A stretch of 30,900 bases of DNA from JBCCTX01 sp964468435 (GCA_964468435.1 CAYXVE010000056.1:1-30900); one strand, 5' to 3'. Positions 15,390 through 24,339 are shown, counted from the first letter of the stretch. The notes: generated by a model not told the origin, from the letters alone. Program-made: numbers and translations.

Positions 15390-17084
15390 ATGAAACCAAT
15401 CGTACTGCCAGAAGAAAAATTGGATGAGCTTGCTCAGAAGATATCAGCAGCATTGCTAAGTGGGCACTACTTCAACAATGATGTGATCAGAGGTGATGAA
15501 ATTAAAAACTTTGCGGAGCATCAGCAAATCAACAAATTTCTTCTATTTCAAATCTATCAGGTTTGGTATATTCAGCTCAGCAAGCTAAGACATCCTTATT
15601 TTGATTTTTCTCATCCAGAAGTTGAACAGGAACTTAAGTCTCTAAGAAATCTCCTTTCACAGCATATACACATAGCGAAAACAGATTTTGAGCCGCTGCT
15701 CAACAGAGCCGTCTACAACAACCTTAAGCTATTATTGGATCCTAAAGCTAGCTTTGAGGATTTCTTCTTTCTGGATAAAGATTCCATTACGATGGAACTG
15801 TTTTTTCAGTATGCGCCATTTTTTAATGACCTTGATTTTATTGTCAATAGCATTTTGAGGTATCATCAAAAGAATGGTATCGATCGTGTAGAAAAAGATA
15901 TGTTTTTCTCAAAGATGGAGAAGGTTATTGCACTTTATGATGCAAAAAGTGAAACGGGATTCGAAGCGTACAGAAAAGATCTTCTCTCAAAAATCCTACA
16001 AAGGAATATTGACGATATTCTGGCTGAAATAGAGCAGGAATTGCTGGCTTCGCAGCAAACACAAAATTTTGCATCTGGCTACGAGGAGTCTGCATATGAA
16101 GAAGGAGAAAGTGAACTGTATTATGGTCAGAGATCCCATGAAAACCAGCCGGTCGAAGAAAAACACAATTTTTTTGAAACCGTAATTGAGGATGCTAGTC
16201 CTAGTACCTTCGATTTTAGCGATGATATCGATGAGACTGATATGGATAGACCTGCTCAGGAAGATCAGATGTATCGTCCTGCAGCATCCTGGGATACTTC
16301 TCGTGAACAACCCCAACGGGAAGACTTGTACACACAGCAACAACCCCCCGCAACGGAAAGACGGGATCAGTTTACAGAACGAAATACTTTCACGGAGAAA
16401 CCCTACCGAGATGCTTATCCTGAAGAATCCTTTGCTAAGCCTAAGACTGTAGAAGAAGCGCTTTCTTCTTTTCTGAATACAGAAGATAAGCCTATGCAAC
16501 GTTCTACATATGATACCTATAAACCATCACAGTCTGGTAGAGAAATTCCACCAGAAAGATCCTTTGAGCAGACTACATCACCTGCTCAACAAAATCCCGC
16601 TGAAGTAAGACCTCCTCAGGAAAGATCTTTCCCTGCTCAGGAAATACCATCAGCGAGAAAGTCTGAGTCCGAGAAAAAAGATGAGCCATCTACTGGACAT
16701 CTCAATAAATTTCTTAACCAGGATCAGGAAGGTGCAAGCCCCAATGCATCTACTAATTACTCCAGAATTATGAGTAATCATAAGACAGAGCGAATACCAA
16801 CTGTTGCTGAAAGACTTCAGGAGCAGCAGACCCGCCAGGTAGACCAGAGAGGTAAGGAAATCAAACTCAGCGATATCCCTATCCATCGTCAGTATCAGTT
16901 TGTACAGAAGGTTTTTGAGGGAAACAATGTGAGGTTCCGTATCATTGTGGATAAGGTCAACAATTCGAAAGACCGTGGTGAAATAGAAAGTATAGTTGAT
17001 CGCTTCGTATTGAGCAATGAAAATATTAATCAGAATGATGAGGTCGTACAGGACTTTATACACCTGCTGCGAAGTAGACATTGA
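15390..17084 (+). CDS. conserved-type hypothetical protein with long disordered linker
   Basis: About 564 residues and no signal peptide. Residues 1-215 look like a folded helical domain (LFQIYQVWYIQLSKLRHPYF, FFFLDKDSITMELFFQYAPF). Residues about 220-490 are hydrophilic, rich in Q, E, P, S and R, and almost certainly disordered, with repeated ER.F..Q/PPQERS phrases. The last 74 residues (IKLSDIPIHRQYQFVQKVFE onward) form a compact helical module. It resembles a C-terminal module I associate with uncharacterised Bacteroidota proteins (I.L..Q..F...LF.GN...F). No enzyme motif is visible. ATG at 15390 was chosen; the frame also offers GTG one codon earlier. It has its own promoter and ends six bases from the convergent ABM gene. 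Function unknown. Confidence 0.8.
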   Translation: MKPIVLPEEKLDELAQKISAALLSGHYFNNDVIRGDEIKNFAEHQQINKFLLFQIYQVWYIQLSKLRHPYFDFSHPEVEQELKSLRNLLSQHIHIAKTDFEPLLNRAVYNNLKLLLDPKASFEDFFFLDKDSITMELFFQYAPFFNDLDFIVNSILRYHQKNGIDRVEKDMFFSKMEKVIALYDAKSETGFEAYRKDLLSKILQRNIDDILAEIEQELLASQQTQNFASGYEESAYEEGESELYYGQRSHENQPVEEKHNFFETVIEDASPSTFDFSDDIDETDMDRPAQEDQMYRPAASWDTSREQPQREDLYTQQQPPATERRDQFTERNTFTEKPYRDAYPEESFAKPKTVEEALSSFLNTEDKPMQRSTYDTYKPSQSGREIPPERSFEQTTSPAQQNPAEVRPPQERSFPAQEIPSARKSESEKKDEPSTGHLNKFLNQDQEGASPNASTNYSRIMSNHKTERIPTVAERLQEQQTRQVDQRGKEIKLSDIPIHRQYQFVQKVFEGNNVRFRIIVDKVNNSKDRGEIESIVDRFVLSNENINQNDEVVQDFIHLLRSRH

Positions 17085-17090
17085 TCCCTG

Positions 17091-17390
17091 TCATCCTATC
17101 TTAGCTATCTGATATACCGAATAAGCTTGAGGTTTGGCGGAAAATAACTTTTTAGTTTGCGACCAGACCTTTCTGAATAATTCACTTTCCCGGTAGGCTT
17201 CCAAGTCTTCTTTATCATTCCATAAACTGTAGGTGTAATACACATTGTTTTCGTTTGCATCTTGCCACAACTCCAAGTGAATACACCCATATGAGCCTCT
17301 GATAAGGGCTTTGTTCGCTTCAAAAATCTCCAAAAACCTTTGTGTTTTATCCTCCTGAAATTCCATTCTGACAATACGTATTAATGGCAT
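17091..17390 (-). CDS. antibiotic biosynthesis monooxygenase (ABM) domain protein
   Basis: A 99-residue single-domain protein of the dimeric alpha/beta-barrel type: MPLIRIVRMEFQEDKTQRFL, then CIHLELWQDANENNVYYTYS and LWNDKEDLEAYRESELFRKV. This arrangement is typical of ABM/YgiN-like proteins, which include quinol monooxygenases, haem-degrading enzymes and many of unknown role. The frame extends upstream to 17405, but MPLIRIV at 17390 is the natural start and leaves room for promoters shared with the divergent protease gene. Substrate unknown. Confidence 0.8.
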   Translation of the reverse strand: MPLIRIVRMEFQEDKTQRFLEIFEANKALIRGSYGCIHLELWQDANENNVYYTYSLWNDKEDLEAYRESELFRKVWSQTKKLFSAKPQAYSVYQIAKIG

Positions 17391-17479
17391 GGGTATCAAT
17401 TGCATTGAGATATTTCAAAATAATAAATCTAATCCCCTCAAAAATGCGTACGATCCTTATATCCACACAATTTATCCCT

Positions 17480-19195
17480 ATGAAAAATATTAATCAAAAG
17501 TATATCATCCTGGGATTAGCCCTGTTTTACTCCTTTCTTCTTAAATCACAAGATCTGTTTTGGATATCTTTTACCGATAAAGGGGACGATGCTACCTACC
17601 TACTGGATCAGCCAGAGAAATATCTTAGTCAGGCATCACTGGATCGCAGAAGATCGCAGGGAATACATATAGATATGTCTGATGTACCTGTACATAAGGA
17701 GTATGTAGCGAATCTATCCCAGCATGTGGATAGTATTGTTGCTATCTCCAAATGGCTAAATGCTGTGGTTGTCCGGATTGATATGAGACAAAAGACTCGC
17801 TTGTTATCACTCCCATATGTAAAGCAAATCTGGCCTGTACGTAGATCCCAGGGCATATTTACAAACCACACACAACAAAAAGATCAGGTATTGACGATGA
17901 GCTATCCGCAGGATACGATTTATGGTACCACATCGAGGCAGATCAGTATGCTTGCATTGGAAAAGCTTCATCAAGTGGGGTTTACTGGAAAAGGAGTGGA
18001 AATTGCCGTATTAGATGGGGGATTTAACCATGTAGATCAATTATCGGCATTTGATTCGCTGAGGTTGCAGGGACGATTGATTGCTACGTATGACTTTGTA
18101 CGTAACCGTGAAAATATATTCTCCAGCGAGGCGATCTCATCGCACGGGACCAAGGTATTGTCGACATTGGCTGGATACCTTCCTGGTACTTACATAGGGG
18201 CTGCTTTTGATGCGCAGTATGTTCTTGCGATCACAGAAGAACCTGCTTCTGAAAGTCGGCAAGAAGAATACAACTGGATAGAAGCTATGGAGTGGGCAGA
18301 TTCCATCGGCGTGGATATCATACATAGTTCTTTGTCTTACAACACTTTTGATAGTCCGGATGAAGACTACTCATGGGAAGAATTAGATGGGCAACACGCA
18401 GTAACGACCATAGCAGCTGATAAGGCAGCATCAAAAGGTATCATTGTCACTACAGGTGCAGGAAATGAAGGGAATAATCCCTGGCGACGCATCACAGCTC
18501 CCTGCGATGGCGATAGCGTACTGTGTGTAGGAGCAGTAGATGAGGAAGGCAATTCCGCCCCTTTTTCTTCTATTGGTCCATCAGCAGATGGACAGGTTAA
18601 GCCCGACGTAGTCGCCATGGGGCAGGGAACAATCGTTGTAGGACCCAGAAATGAAATGATACGGGGAAATGGCACCTCATACTCTAGTCCATTAATAGCA
18701 GGTCTTGCAGCTTGCCTGGTACAGGGACATCCCGGCCGTACTTCCATGGATGTGATACAGGCGATCAGACTTAGTGGGCACAGAGCCTATCGACCCGATT
18801 CCATACATGGGTATGGAATTCCAGAGGCCACAAAAGCAGATTCTTTGCTGCGTTTAGTAGAGGACCTTTCAAATGTAAAGATTCCGGTACCCCAGCCATA
18901 CGCTAAGCCTAAAGCATCTATACCTCAGAAAACCAGTATTGATACACTTGATTTGACAGATAGCCCGCAGACTACTTTCCGGATCATCGCCAATGTATTG
19001 ACCCTTAAAACGCTGGATAACCAAATAAGAGAAATTAAAATTTTAAAAGGGACGCAACAAGTCTTTTTTCCCGAAGAGGACGTGCAACAATCCCCATATC
19101 GTGCAGTATTCAATGTGGAACATTTGCTATCAGGTAACTATATCGTGTACATCGAGACTGAAGGCTATGTGGAATTGATACGTTTTGATCGGTAA
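17480..19195 (+). CDS. secreted subtilisin-like serine protease (S8)
   Basis: About 571 residues from the ATG at 17480. That start gives a normal signal peptide (MKNINQKYIILGLALFYSFL) and avoids overlapping the divergent ABM gene. The propeptide-like region includes YLSQASLDRRRSQGI, a phrase common in Bacteroidota S8 proteases. The catalytic triad is complete: Asp179 (VLDGGFN), His222 (SSHGTKV) and Ser400 (GNGTSYSSPLIAG), with oxyanion Asn329 (TGAGNEGNN). The C-terminal 70-odd residues (IREIKILKGTQQVF, then LLSGNYIVYIETEGYVELI) resemble a type IX secretion sorting domain, suggesting export across the outer membrane. That last point is an inference. It stands alone. Confidence 0.9.
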   Translation: MKNINQKYIILGLALFYSFLLKSQDLFWISFTDKGDDATYLLDQPEKYLSQASLDRRRSQGIHIDMSDVPVHKEYVANLSQHVDSIVAISKWLNAVVVRIDMRQKTRLLSLPYVKQIWPVRRSQGIFTNHTQQKDQVLTMSYPQDTIYGTTSRQISMLALEKLHQVGFTGKGVEIAVLDGGFNHVDQLSAFDSLRLQGRLIATYDFVRNRENIFSSEAISSHGTKVLSTLAGYLPGTYIGAAFDAQYVLAITEEPASESRQEEYNWIEAMEWADSIGVDIIHSSLSYNTFDSPDEDYSWEELDGQHAVTTIAADKAASKGIIVTTGAGNEGNNPWRRITAPCDGDSVLCVGAVDEEGNSAPFSSIGPSADGQVKPDVVAMGQGTIVVGPRNEMIRGNGTSYSSPLIAGLAACLVQGHPGRTSMDVIQAIRLSGHRAYRPDSIHGYGIPEATKADSLLRLVEDLSNVKIPVPQPYAKPKASIPQKTSIDTLDLTDSPQTTFRIIANVLTLKTLDNQIREIKILKGTQQVFFPEEDVQQSPYRAVFNVEHLLSGNYIVYIETEGYVELIRFDR

Positions 19196-19408
19196 TTCTT
19201 TTACAGGGAAGTTAGCTCATTCCAGATGAAAGACCTTCAAGTAGAAAAAAATCATTCTCATGTCTATTTCATGAGCAATCATGATCAACAATTGTGCTTT
19301 CTCAACTTTCGTAAAAGAGGGAATCAATGATTTATCTTTTCAGATCTTGACATAACACCTAAATTTATTGTGTCTATGCGTATCATTATCATATCGGCAT
19401 TCGGTCAT

Positions 19409-21061
19409 TTATTTCCTCATCTCCTGATATACATTGATCAATCCATTGGTAGAAGGATCGTGAGACTTCACCTGTTCATCACTAGATAATTCCGGTAAAA
19501 TCTGTTTAGCCAACTGCTTGCCCAACTCAACCCCCCACTGATCAAAACTCAAGATATTCCAGATGATACCTTGAACAAAAATCTTATGTTCATACAATGC
19601 AATCAGGCTACCCAGTGTACGCGGAGTGAGTTGTTTAAATAAAATAGAATTAGTGGGCTTGTTTCCCGGAAATACCTTGAAGGGAGTGAGTTTGTCAATG
19701 GCTTCTTGAGATAATCCTTGGGCAGAAAGTTCCGTTCTTACTTCCACTTCCGTTTTGCCCATCATCAAAGCTTCAGTCTGAGCAAAGAAATTTGCTAACA
19801 GTTTCTGATGATGATCTCCGATGGGGTTGTGGCTAATCGCTGGTGCCAGAAAATCACAGGGAATCAACTTGGTACCTTGGTGAATCAACTGGTAAAATGC
19901 ATGCTGTCCGTTGGTACCAGGTTCTCCCCAAATGACTGGTCCAGTCTGGTAATTGACAGACTTGCCATTACGATCGACGTATTTACCATTGCTCTCCATA
20001 TTACCCTGCTGGAAATAGGCTGCAAAACGATGCATGTACTGATCATAAGGAAGAATCGCTTCCGTTTCAGCCCTCCAAAAATTATTGTACCATACACCGA
20101 TCAATGCCAGGATGATAGGCATATTGCGTTCAAATGGCTCATAACGGAAATGCTGATCCATTGCGTGTGCACCTTCCAGGATCGCACGGAAATGGTCAAA
20201 GCCCATCGTACAGGCAATCGAAAGACCCACTGCAGAACACATAGAATACCTACCACCAACCCAGTCCCAGAAGCCAAACATGTTTTCGGTATCAATTCCA
20301 AATTCAGCGACTCCTTCAGCATGGGTAGAAATAGCCACAAAGTGCTTTTTGATTTCCTCGGGTTCGTTAACATGTGTGAGGAACCATTCACGTGCTGTGT
20401 GGGCATTCGTCATGGTCTCCTGTGTGGTGAAGGTCTTGGAAGCAATCATGAAGAGCGTGGTCTCATGATTAACTTTCTTCAGGGTTTCGGAGATATGCGT
20501 TCCATCAACATTGGAGATATAGTGTACCTTAATATGTGGTTTCCAGTAAGGCTTCAAAGCCTCCGTAGCCATTACCGGTCCTAAATCAGATCCCCCGATC
20601 CCTATATTGACGATATCTGTAATAGCTTTCCCACTATGTCCTCTCCATTCTCCCTGTATTACCTGTTCACTAAAAGCCTCCATCTTATCCAGTACTGCTT
20701 TGACTTCGGGCATTACGTTTTTTCCATCTACATAGATAGGTTCCATCGACATGTTGCGAAGTGCGACATGCAATACTGCACGATCCTCCGTCTCATTGAT
20801 CTTATCCCCAATAAACATCTTATCAATCGCGTCCCTCAGATCAACCTCTATGGCCAGACCCATCAGGTAGTTGAGGGTGTCCTGTGTGATGATGTTTTTG
20901 GAATAATCCAGTAGGATATCTTCGAATCTGAGTGAAAATTTTTGGAAACGATCAGGATCTTGTGCAAACAGATCTCTCATGTGGAGTACTTCTATATCTT
21001 CAAAATGCTGAACAAGTGAATTCCATGCGTAAGTAGTGGTGGGGTTGATGCGGTTGAGCAT
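19409..21061 (-). CDS. pgi: glucose-6-phosphate isomerase
   Basis: Pgi interconverts glucose-6-phosphate and fructose-6-phosphate in glycolysis and gluconeogenesis. The 550-residue length is that of the long, E. coli-type enzyme. Conserved blocks are VNIGIGGSDLGPVMATEAL (from 151), GGRYSMCSAVGLS (from 269), FQQGNMESNGK with catalytic Glu356, GTNGQHAFYQLIHQG with His387, and WGVELGKQLAK near the end. ATG at 21059-21061 begins MLNRINPTTT. A possible promoter on the minus strand (TTG at 21116-21118, 21 bases, AAACTTTG at 21087-21094) deviates by one base from consensus. Confidence 0.97.
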   Translation of the reverse strand: MLNRINPTTTYAWNSLVQHFEDIEVLHMRDLFAQDPDRFQKFSLRFEDILLDYSKNIITQDTLNYLMGLAIEVDLRDAIDKMFIGDKINETEDRAVLHVALRNMSMEPIYVDGKNVMPEVKAVLDKMEAFSEQVIQGEWRGHSGKAITDIVNIGIGGSDLGPVMATEALKPYWKPHIKVHYISNVDGTHISETLKKVNHETTLFMIASKTFTTQETMTNAHTAREWFLTHVNEPEEIKKHFVAISTHAEGVAEFGIDTENMFGFWDWVGGRYSMCSAVGLSIACTMGFDHFRAILEGAHAMDQHFRYEPFERNMPIILALIGVWYNNFWRAETEAILPYDQYMHRFAAYFQQGNMESNGKYVDRNGKSVNYQTGPVIWGEPGTNGQHAFYQLIHQGTKLIPCDFLAPAISHNPIGDHHQKLLANFFAQTEALMMGKTEVEVRTELSAQGLSQEAIDKLTPFKVFPGNKPTNSILFKQLTPRTLGSLIALYEHKIFVQGIIWNILSFDQWGVELGKQLAKQILPELSSDEQVKSHDPSTNGLINVYQEMRK

Positions 21062-21570
21062 GAGTATAATAGTTTTGTGTTATACACAAAGTTTGTAAAA
21101 TTTACCTAAGAATAACAAGGGATGTTGATGACGTTTATGTTAAGTAATTCAGGGAGATAAGGAAGCAATTTTTAAATTGAAACGTTCAGATCTAAATGAT
21201 GAATTTTTGGATAAGCTAAAGACATTTTTGTGGAAGGTGCTGTTAAGATTAATGTTCATATCTTCAATGAAAATCTATCATTCATTTGAGAGATTTTAGA
21301 ACATGTTTGGATCACTTTGGCTCCAATCTTGCCAAAATGATAGAAATAAACATGTTCTAAGAGATCTAGAGAAAGTGATATTTTCATTTACGATGAAAAA
21401 GATTTTTTTGGAAAGCGACAATTCATTCTTGTCAGAATAGAATAGGGAGCTTAATGATACAGAAGCCGAAGTCAACAAGCCGTAACACTTCTTTTTTTGA
21501 ATTTCAGTATTTTTCCCTAGTTCAACAACAATTTTAAGGTTAATTTTAGTTCATCCAACGTTTACCCTGC
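21062..21570. other. 509-bp gene-free region
   Basis: No convincing coding sequence is present on either strand. It contains a possible pgi promoter at the left, a strong inverted repeat at 21296-21360 with weaker flanking symmetry, and AT-rich sequence leading into the cytochrome c gene. A 60-codon minus-strand frame through the repeat has no recognisable protein. Confidence 0.7.
21296..21360. repeat. long inverted repeat / hairpin, MITE- or IS-end-like
   Basis: A perfect 13-bp inverted repeat, TTAGAACATGTTT (21296-21308) and AAACATGTTCTAA (21348-21360), encloses a second pairing. ATCACTTTGGC (21311-21321) matches GCCAAAATGAT (21331-21341) in 10 of 11 positions. The whole 65 bases can fold into one bulged hairpin. 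AGAGATTT on the left and AGAGATCT on the right flank the outer TAGAACATG arms, resembling an 8-bp target duplication with one mismatch. Weaker mirror similarity continues about 40 bp further out (around TTTTCATT and AATGAAAA). No transposase remains. Confidence 0.7.
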
Positions 21571-22422
21571 ATGTCTTATTTTTGCCAGTTGTATGATCTT
21601 TGTATGATCTTATGTTTAGCAATCTTTGCATCTTGCAGCCATATACCTGAAGATGACAAAGAGCAGGCACAAGCTCACTTAATCCGCAAGTCAACCCATA
21701 ACGCCCATCTCCGATCACTGGATTTGATGGATTTACCGCTGGATGTTCCTTTGGATACAGTAGAGATTACCGTGAAGTACGATCATGTTTTGAAACGGGA
21801 AATGCGTTACCGGGCTATTCTATTCAAACCCATACTGAATTACATGATCAGGCAAAATGAGATGGATACTACGCATACAGATGTGATATTCATCTGTAAA
21901 GATGGTTATGCACCCGTAAATTCGGTAGTTGATATATTTGAGCATGAAAGCGGATATCTGGCATTTAAGGACCTGGCTCAAGAAGAGCCACAGGATTGGC
22001 CTGCAGATATCGCTGCTACGTATGCACCCTTTTACCTGGTATGGGATAGTATCCCCTACGGAGACCACAGGATGGCATGGCCCTATGGCTTGACTTCGAT
22101 CCAGTTGGTCGATACGGATTCGCTTAAGCAAAAGCTATTTCCCGTCTATCACCCTCAACTGGCGGTAGGCTATGAGCTCTACCAGCATAATTGTGGTAAA
22201 TGTCATTCGATCAACAAAGTAGGCGGCCAGTTTGGCCCTGAGTTCAACCTCCCTCGCAACATTACGGAGTATTGGGATCGAAAAGACATCATCGCTTATG
22301 CCAAAGATCCATCATCTTTCCGGTACAATGGTAAAATGCCAGCTATCAAACATCTGAAAGATGAGGAGTTTGAACACATTCTGGATTATCTGGAATACAT
22401 TTCGAAATACAAAATAGAATAA
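21571..22422 (+). CDS. lipoprotein c-type cytochrome, monohaem
   Basis: A 283-residue exported electron-transfer protein. The N-terminal hydrophobic stretch ends in a lipobox (IFASC, Cys22). The central part has no recognised motif. The C-terminal domain has the haem site CGKCH (Cys208, Cys211, His212), then GGQFGPEFNLPRNITEYW, FRYNGKMPAIKHLKDEEFEH (axial Met256) and a final helix, as in class I cytochrome c. A TATTTTTG box (TAnnTTTG) lies inside the first codons, so translation may really begin at ATG 21604 (MILCLAIFASC). The DUF2165 gene follows by two bases, so they are co-transcribed. Confidence 0.85.
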   Translation: MSYFCQLYDLCMILCLAIFASCSHIPEDDKEQAQAHLIRKSTHNAHLRSLDLMDLPLDVPLDTVEITVKYDHVLKREMRYRAILFKPILNYMIRQNEMDTTHTDVIFICKDGYAPVNSVVDIFEHESGYLAFKDLAQEEPQDWPADIAATYAPFYLVWDSIPYGDHRMAWPYGLTSIQLVDTDSLKQKLFPVYHPQLAVGYELYQHNCGKCHSINKVGGQFGPEFNLPRNITEYWDRKDIIAYAKDPSSFRYNGKMPAIKHLKDEEFEHILDYLEYISKYKIE

Positions 22423-22424
22423 AC

Positions 22425-22913
22425 ATGAGTATCAGGTTATCCCAGGTCATTTTGGTGGCTTTATTGGGAATATATGGAATCATGATTTGTCTCAACAACA
22501 TCCTCGCTCCCAGGGCTAATTTTATTTTTGTTGAAAAAATTATGGGGATGGAGGACGTTTTCCCTCACAATCCGCAGGCCTGGAGAGGGGTTTCTCATCC
22601 TGCTATACAGTGGGGGGGATTTTGCCTCATCGCTATTGCGGAACTGTTGACAGGACTTTTTTGCCTGACAGGCAGTTACCAGATGTTTCGAAGCCGCTAT
22701 TTGTCAGAGGATCTATATGATCGGGCGAAAAAATGGGCAAGATTGGGGATTACCCTGGGAATTTTATTGTGGTTTGGGGGCTTTGTGATCGTAGGGGGGG
22801 AATGGTTTCTCTCCTGGCAATCAGAGAATTTCGACGGGGTGGAATTGGGGATGCGGAATGGGACCTTTTATTTGGGAGTTTTGATTGTTGTATCGGTCAG
22901 AACCCTGGGCTAG
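22425..22913 (+). CDS. DUF2165-like small integral membrane protein
   Basis: A 162-residue protein with four hydrophobic segments (near residues 7-25, 62-85, 100-125 and 145-160). LNNILAPRANFIFVEKIMGM followed by a WRGVSHPAIQWGGFCLIAIA helix matches the DUF2165 layout (N-N-x-T/L-D/A.......F....L.MD). No function is established for the family. Its ATG is two bases past the stop of the cytochrome gene, so a role with that redox lipoprotein is plausible but unproven. The following 117 bp to 23030 contains no gene. Confidence 0.75.
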   Translation: MSIRLSQVILVALLGIYGIMICLNNILAPRANFIFVEKIMGMEDVFPHNPQAWRGVSHPAIQWGGFCLIAIAELLTGLFCLTGSYQMFRSRYLSEDLYDRAKKWARLGITLGILLWFGGFVIVGGEWFLSWQSENFDGVELGMRNGTFYLGVLIVVSVRTLG

Positions 22914-23030
22914 ATAGTAACCTGCGGCCGAGAGTTGCTGTCCATGATACTTTGGTCTCATAGCCATTGAAGCTTCTGGATGCTGACCAATTGTCTTCTC
23001 CCATTATTTTACTTGACCTTTTAATCCTAT

Positions 23031-23728
23031 TTACGCTGCCAATTCTTTTGCATGGGTAAAATACTTCAAGGCCTCGCAGAGCTCCCCTTGATCGGAGTAG
23101 ATCAGCCCGATATTGCCCGGGATAGAGCTAATACAATCCTGATCTTCAATCTGATAAGCCAGATTTAGGCTGCTTTGGTACAGGCTAAGAGCTTCAGATA
23201 GCCTGGAAATGTCATAGGATTTACTTGCAGTTTCAAAATACTTTCTCATAAGAACTTCGGGCTTCGAGTCTTCCTGGCTGAGATAGGCTTCTAATTCTTC
23301 TTTTACAGTATTGTATGCTTGCTCTTCATCTGATAAAAGGGGATTGGGTTGTAGTCCCTGCTCTGTGATTTGTAGCTGATCGGTAAAATATAGCTGTACC
23401 CGGGAAATGGCTGTAAAATCATAGGCAACAGTATAAATGTGCAGGAATAACGATTACTTTTTTGCATTTCCAAATGGAGTACGTGAAATTTTTGTTCCAG
23501 CATTTCGTCAGGCAGAAAGTATAAGGCAGTGGTTTTACCTGTTCCTGATTGACCTGCAACAAAAAGGGTCTGAGAAGAGATATTATCCTAAATCAATTTA
23601 TCTCTGAGCGTTTCCAGAATGTCGGGAAAAATATCTACGTAAAATGCTCTATCTTCCTTTCTGATAGGAGTTTCAGGGGAGATAATATCAGCAAATTCGT
23701 AAATATTTTTTGCGGGAATTAATGTCAT
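23031..23728 (-). pseudogene. decayed P-loop NTPase/TPR gene
   Basis: Three minus-strand pieces line up as one ancestral gene. From ATG at 23726-23728 the frame reads MTLIPAKNIYEFADIISPET to LRDKLI, then an in-frame TAG (23588-23590). The same frame goes on with QTLFVAGQSGTGKTTALYFL, a Walker A P-loop (GQSGTGKTT). Around 23445-23465 the reading must shift frame. It then continues through IYTVAYDFTAISRVQLYFTD and NTVKEELEAYLSQEDSKPEV to a TPR-like end (LSEALSLYQSSLNLAYQIED; GNIGLIYSDQGELCEALKYF), stopping at 23031. Walker B and the rest of an ATPase core are missing, so an internal deletion is also likely. The ancestor may have been a STAND-like ATPase with TPRs; that is a guess. Confidence 0.7.
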
Positions 23729-23811
23729 ATTTCATGTGTATTTGAGTAAAAATACGATAGATTTGTCTTAGTAGACAGCTAGGTTTAACACGATTCAGTT
23801 ATACGCTTACT

Positions 23812-24339
23812 ATGGAAGCCGAAGAACTCTTACAAGAAATACATCAGGAACTCATGCATGAGGTCGATCGCAGGTTGTTTGAGGAAAATTTTCCGCGCCT
23901 GCGCCAGTGTCTGGGCGAGCTCACCAAGACCGATGTCTGGCATCGGCCCAATGCCAACAGCAATAGTGTGGGTAATCTTACCTTGCATCTGATCGGTAAC
24001 TGCCGTCAGTGGATACTCAGTGGCCTGGGAGGCCAGAAGGATAAACGCAACCGCCAGCGGGAATTTGATGAGCAAGGACCTTTCTCCACGGAAGAATTAC
24101 TCGAGCAAATTGATCGGCTGGAAGGAGAACTCAAAGAAGTACTCCAAATGATAATTCCCGAAGACTTGGTCGAAAAGCGCCCGGTTCAGGCATTCGAAGA
24201 AAGTGGGATCAGCATCTTGGTGCATGTCGTGGAGCATTTTTCCTATCACGTAGGACAAATCACCTACTATGTGAAGGCCCGAAAAAATATCGATACAGCT
24301 TATTATGAAGATCTGGACCTGGGGAAGAAGGCCCAATAG
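23812..24339 (+). CDS. DinB/DUF1572-like four-helix protein
   Basis: A 175-residue soluble protein of the DinB-like superfamily, four-helix bundles holding a divalent metal with three histidines. Candidate ligands are His59 (NLTLHLIGNCRQW) and the pair His142 and His146 (HVVEHFSYHVGQI). The last is the most typical block of the DUF1572/DinB group. SNSVGNLTLHL is also characteristic. Some relatives are thiol S-transferases (bacillithiol, mycothiol), others are unknown; no substrate can be named. It is divergent from the decayed ATPase gene. Its 3' end overlaps a small minus-strand frame. Confidence 0.85.
   Translation: MEAEELLQEIHQELMHEVDRRLFEENFPRLRQCLGELTKTDVWHRPNANSNSVGNLTLHLIGNCRQWILSGLGGQKDKRNRQREFDEQGPFSTEELLEQIDRLEGELKEVLQMIIPEDLVEKRPVQAFEESGISILVHVVEHFSYHVGQITYYVKARKNIDTAYYEDLDLGKKAQ

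Noticed and set aside
16650..17081. 143-codon minus-strand ORF in the linker-protein gene
   Set aside because: It is antisense to the conserved C-terminal module and has no motif or start context.
17384..17479. Upstream extension of the S8 protease to 17384
   Set aside because: It would overlap the divergent ABM gene and bury the signal peptide. ATG 17480 gives a normal signal sequence.
19808..20584. 258-codon plus-strand ORF inside pgi
   Set aside because: It is fully antisense to conserved Pgi motifs. The peptide is rich in Cys, His and Trp in a way typical of shadow frames.
22733..22963. Alternative frame over the end of the DUF2165 gene, considered as a frameshifted C-terminus
   Set aside because: The annotated frame keeps a hydrophobic fourth helix and normal family length, while the alternative is hydrophilic and rich in Arg and Gly.
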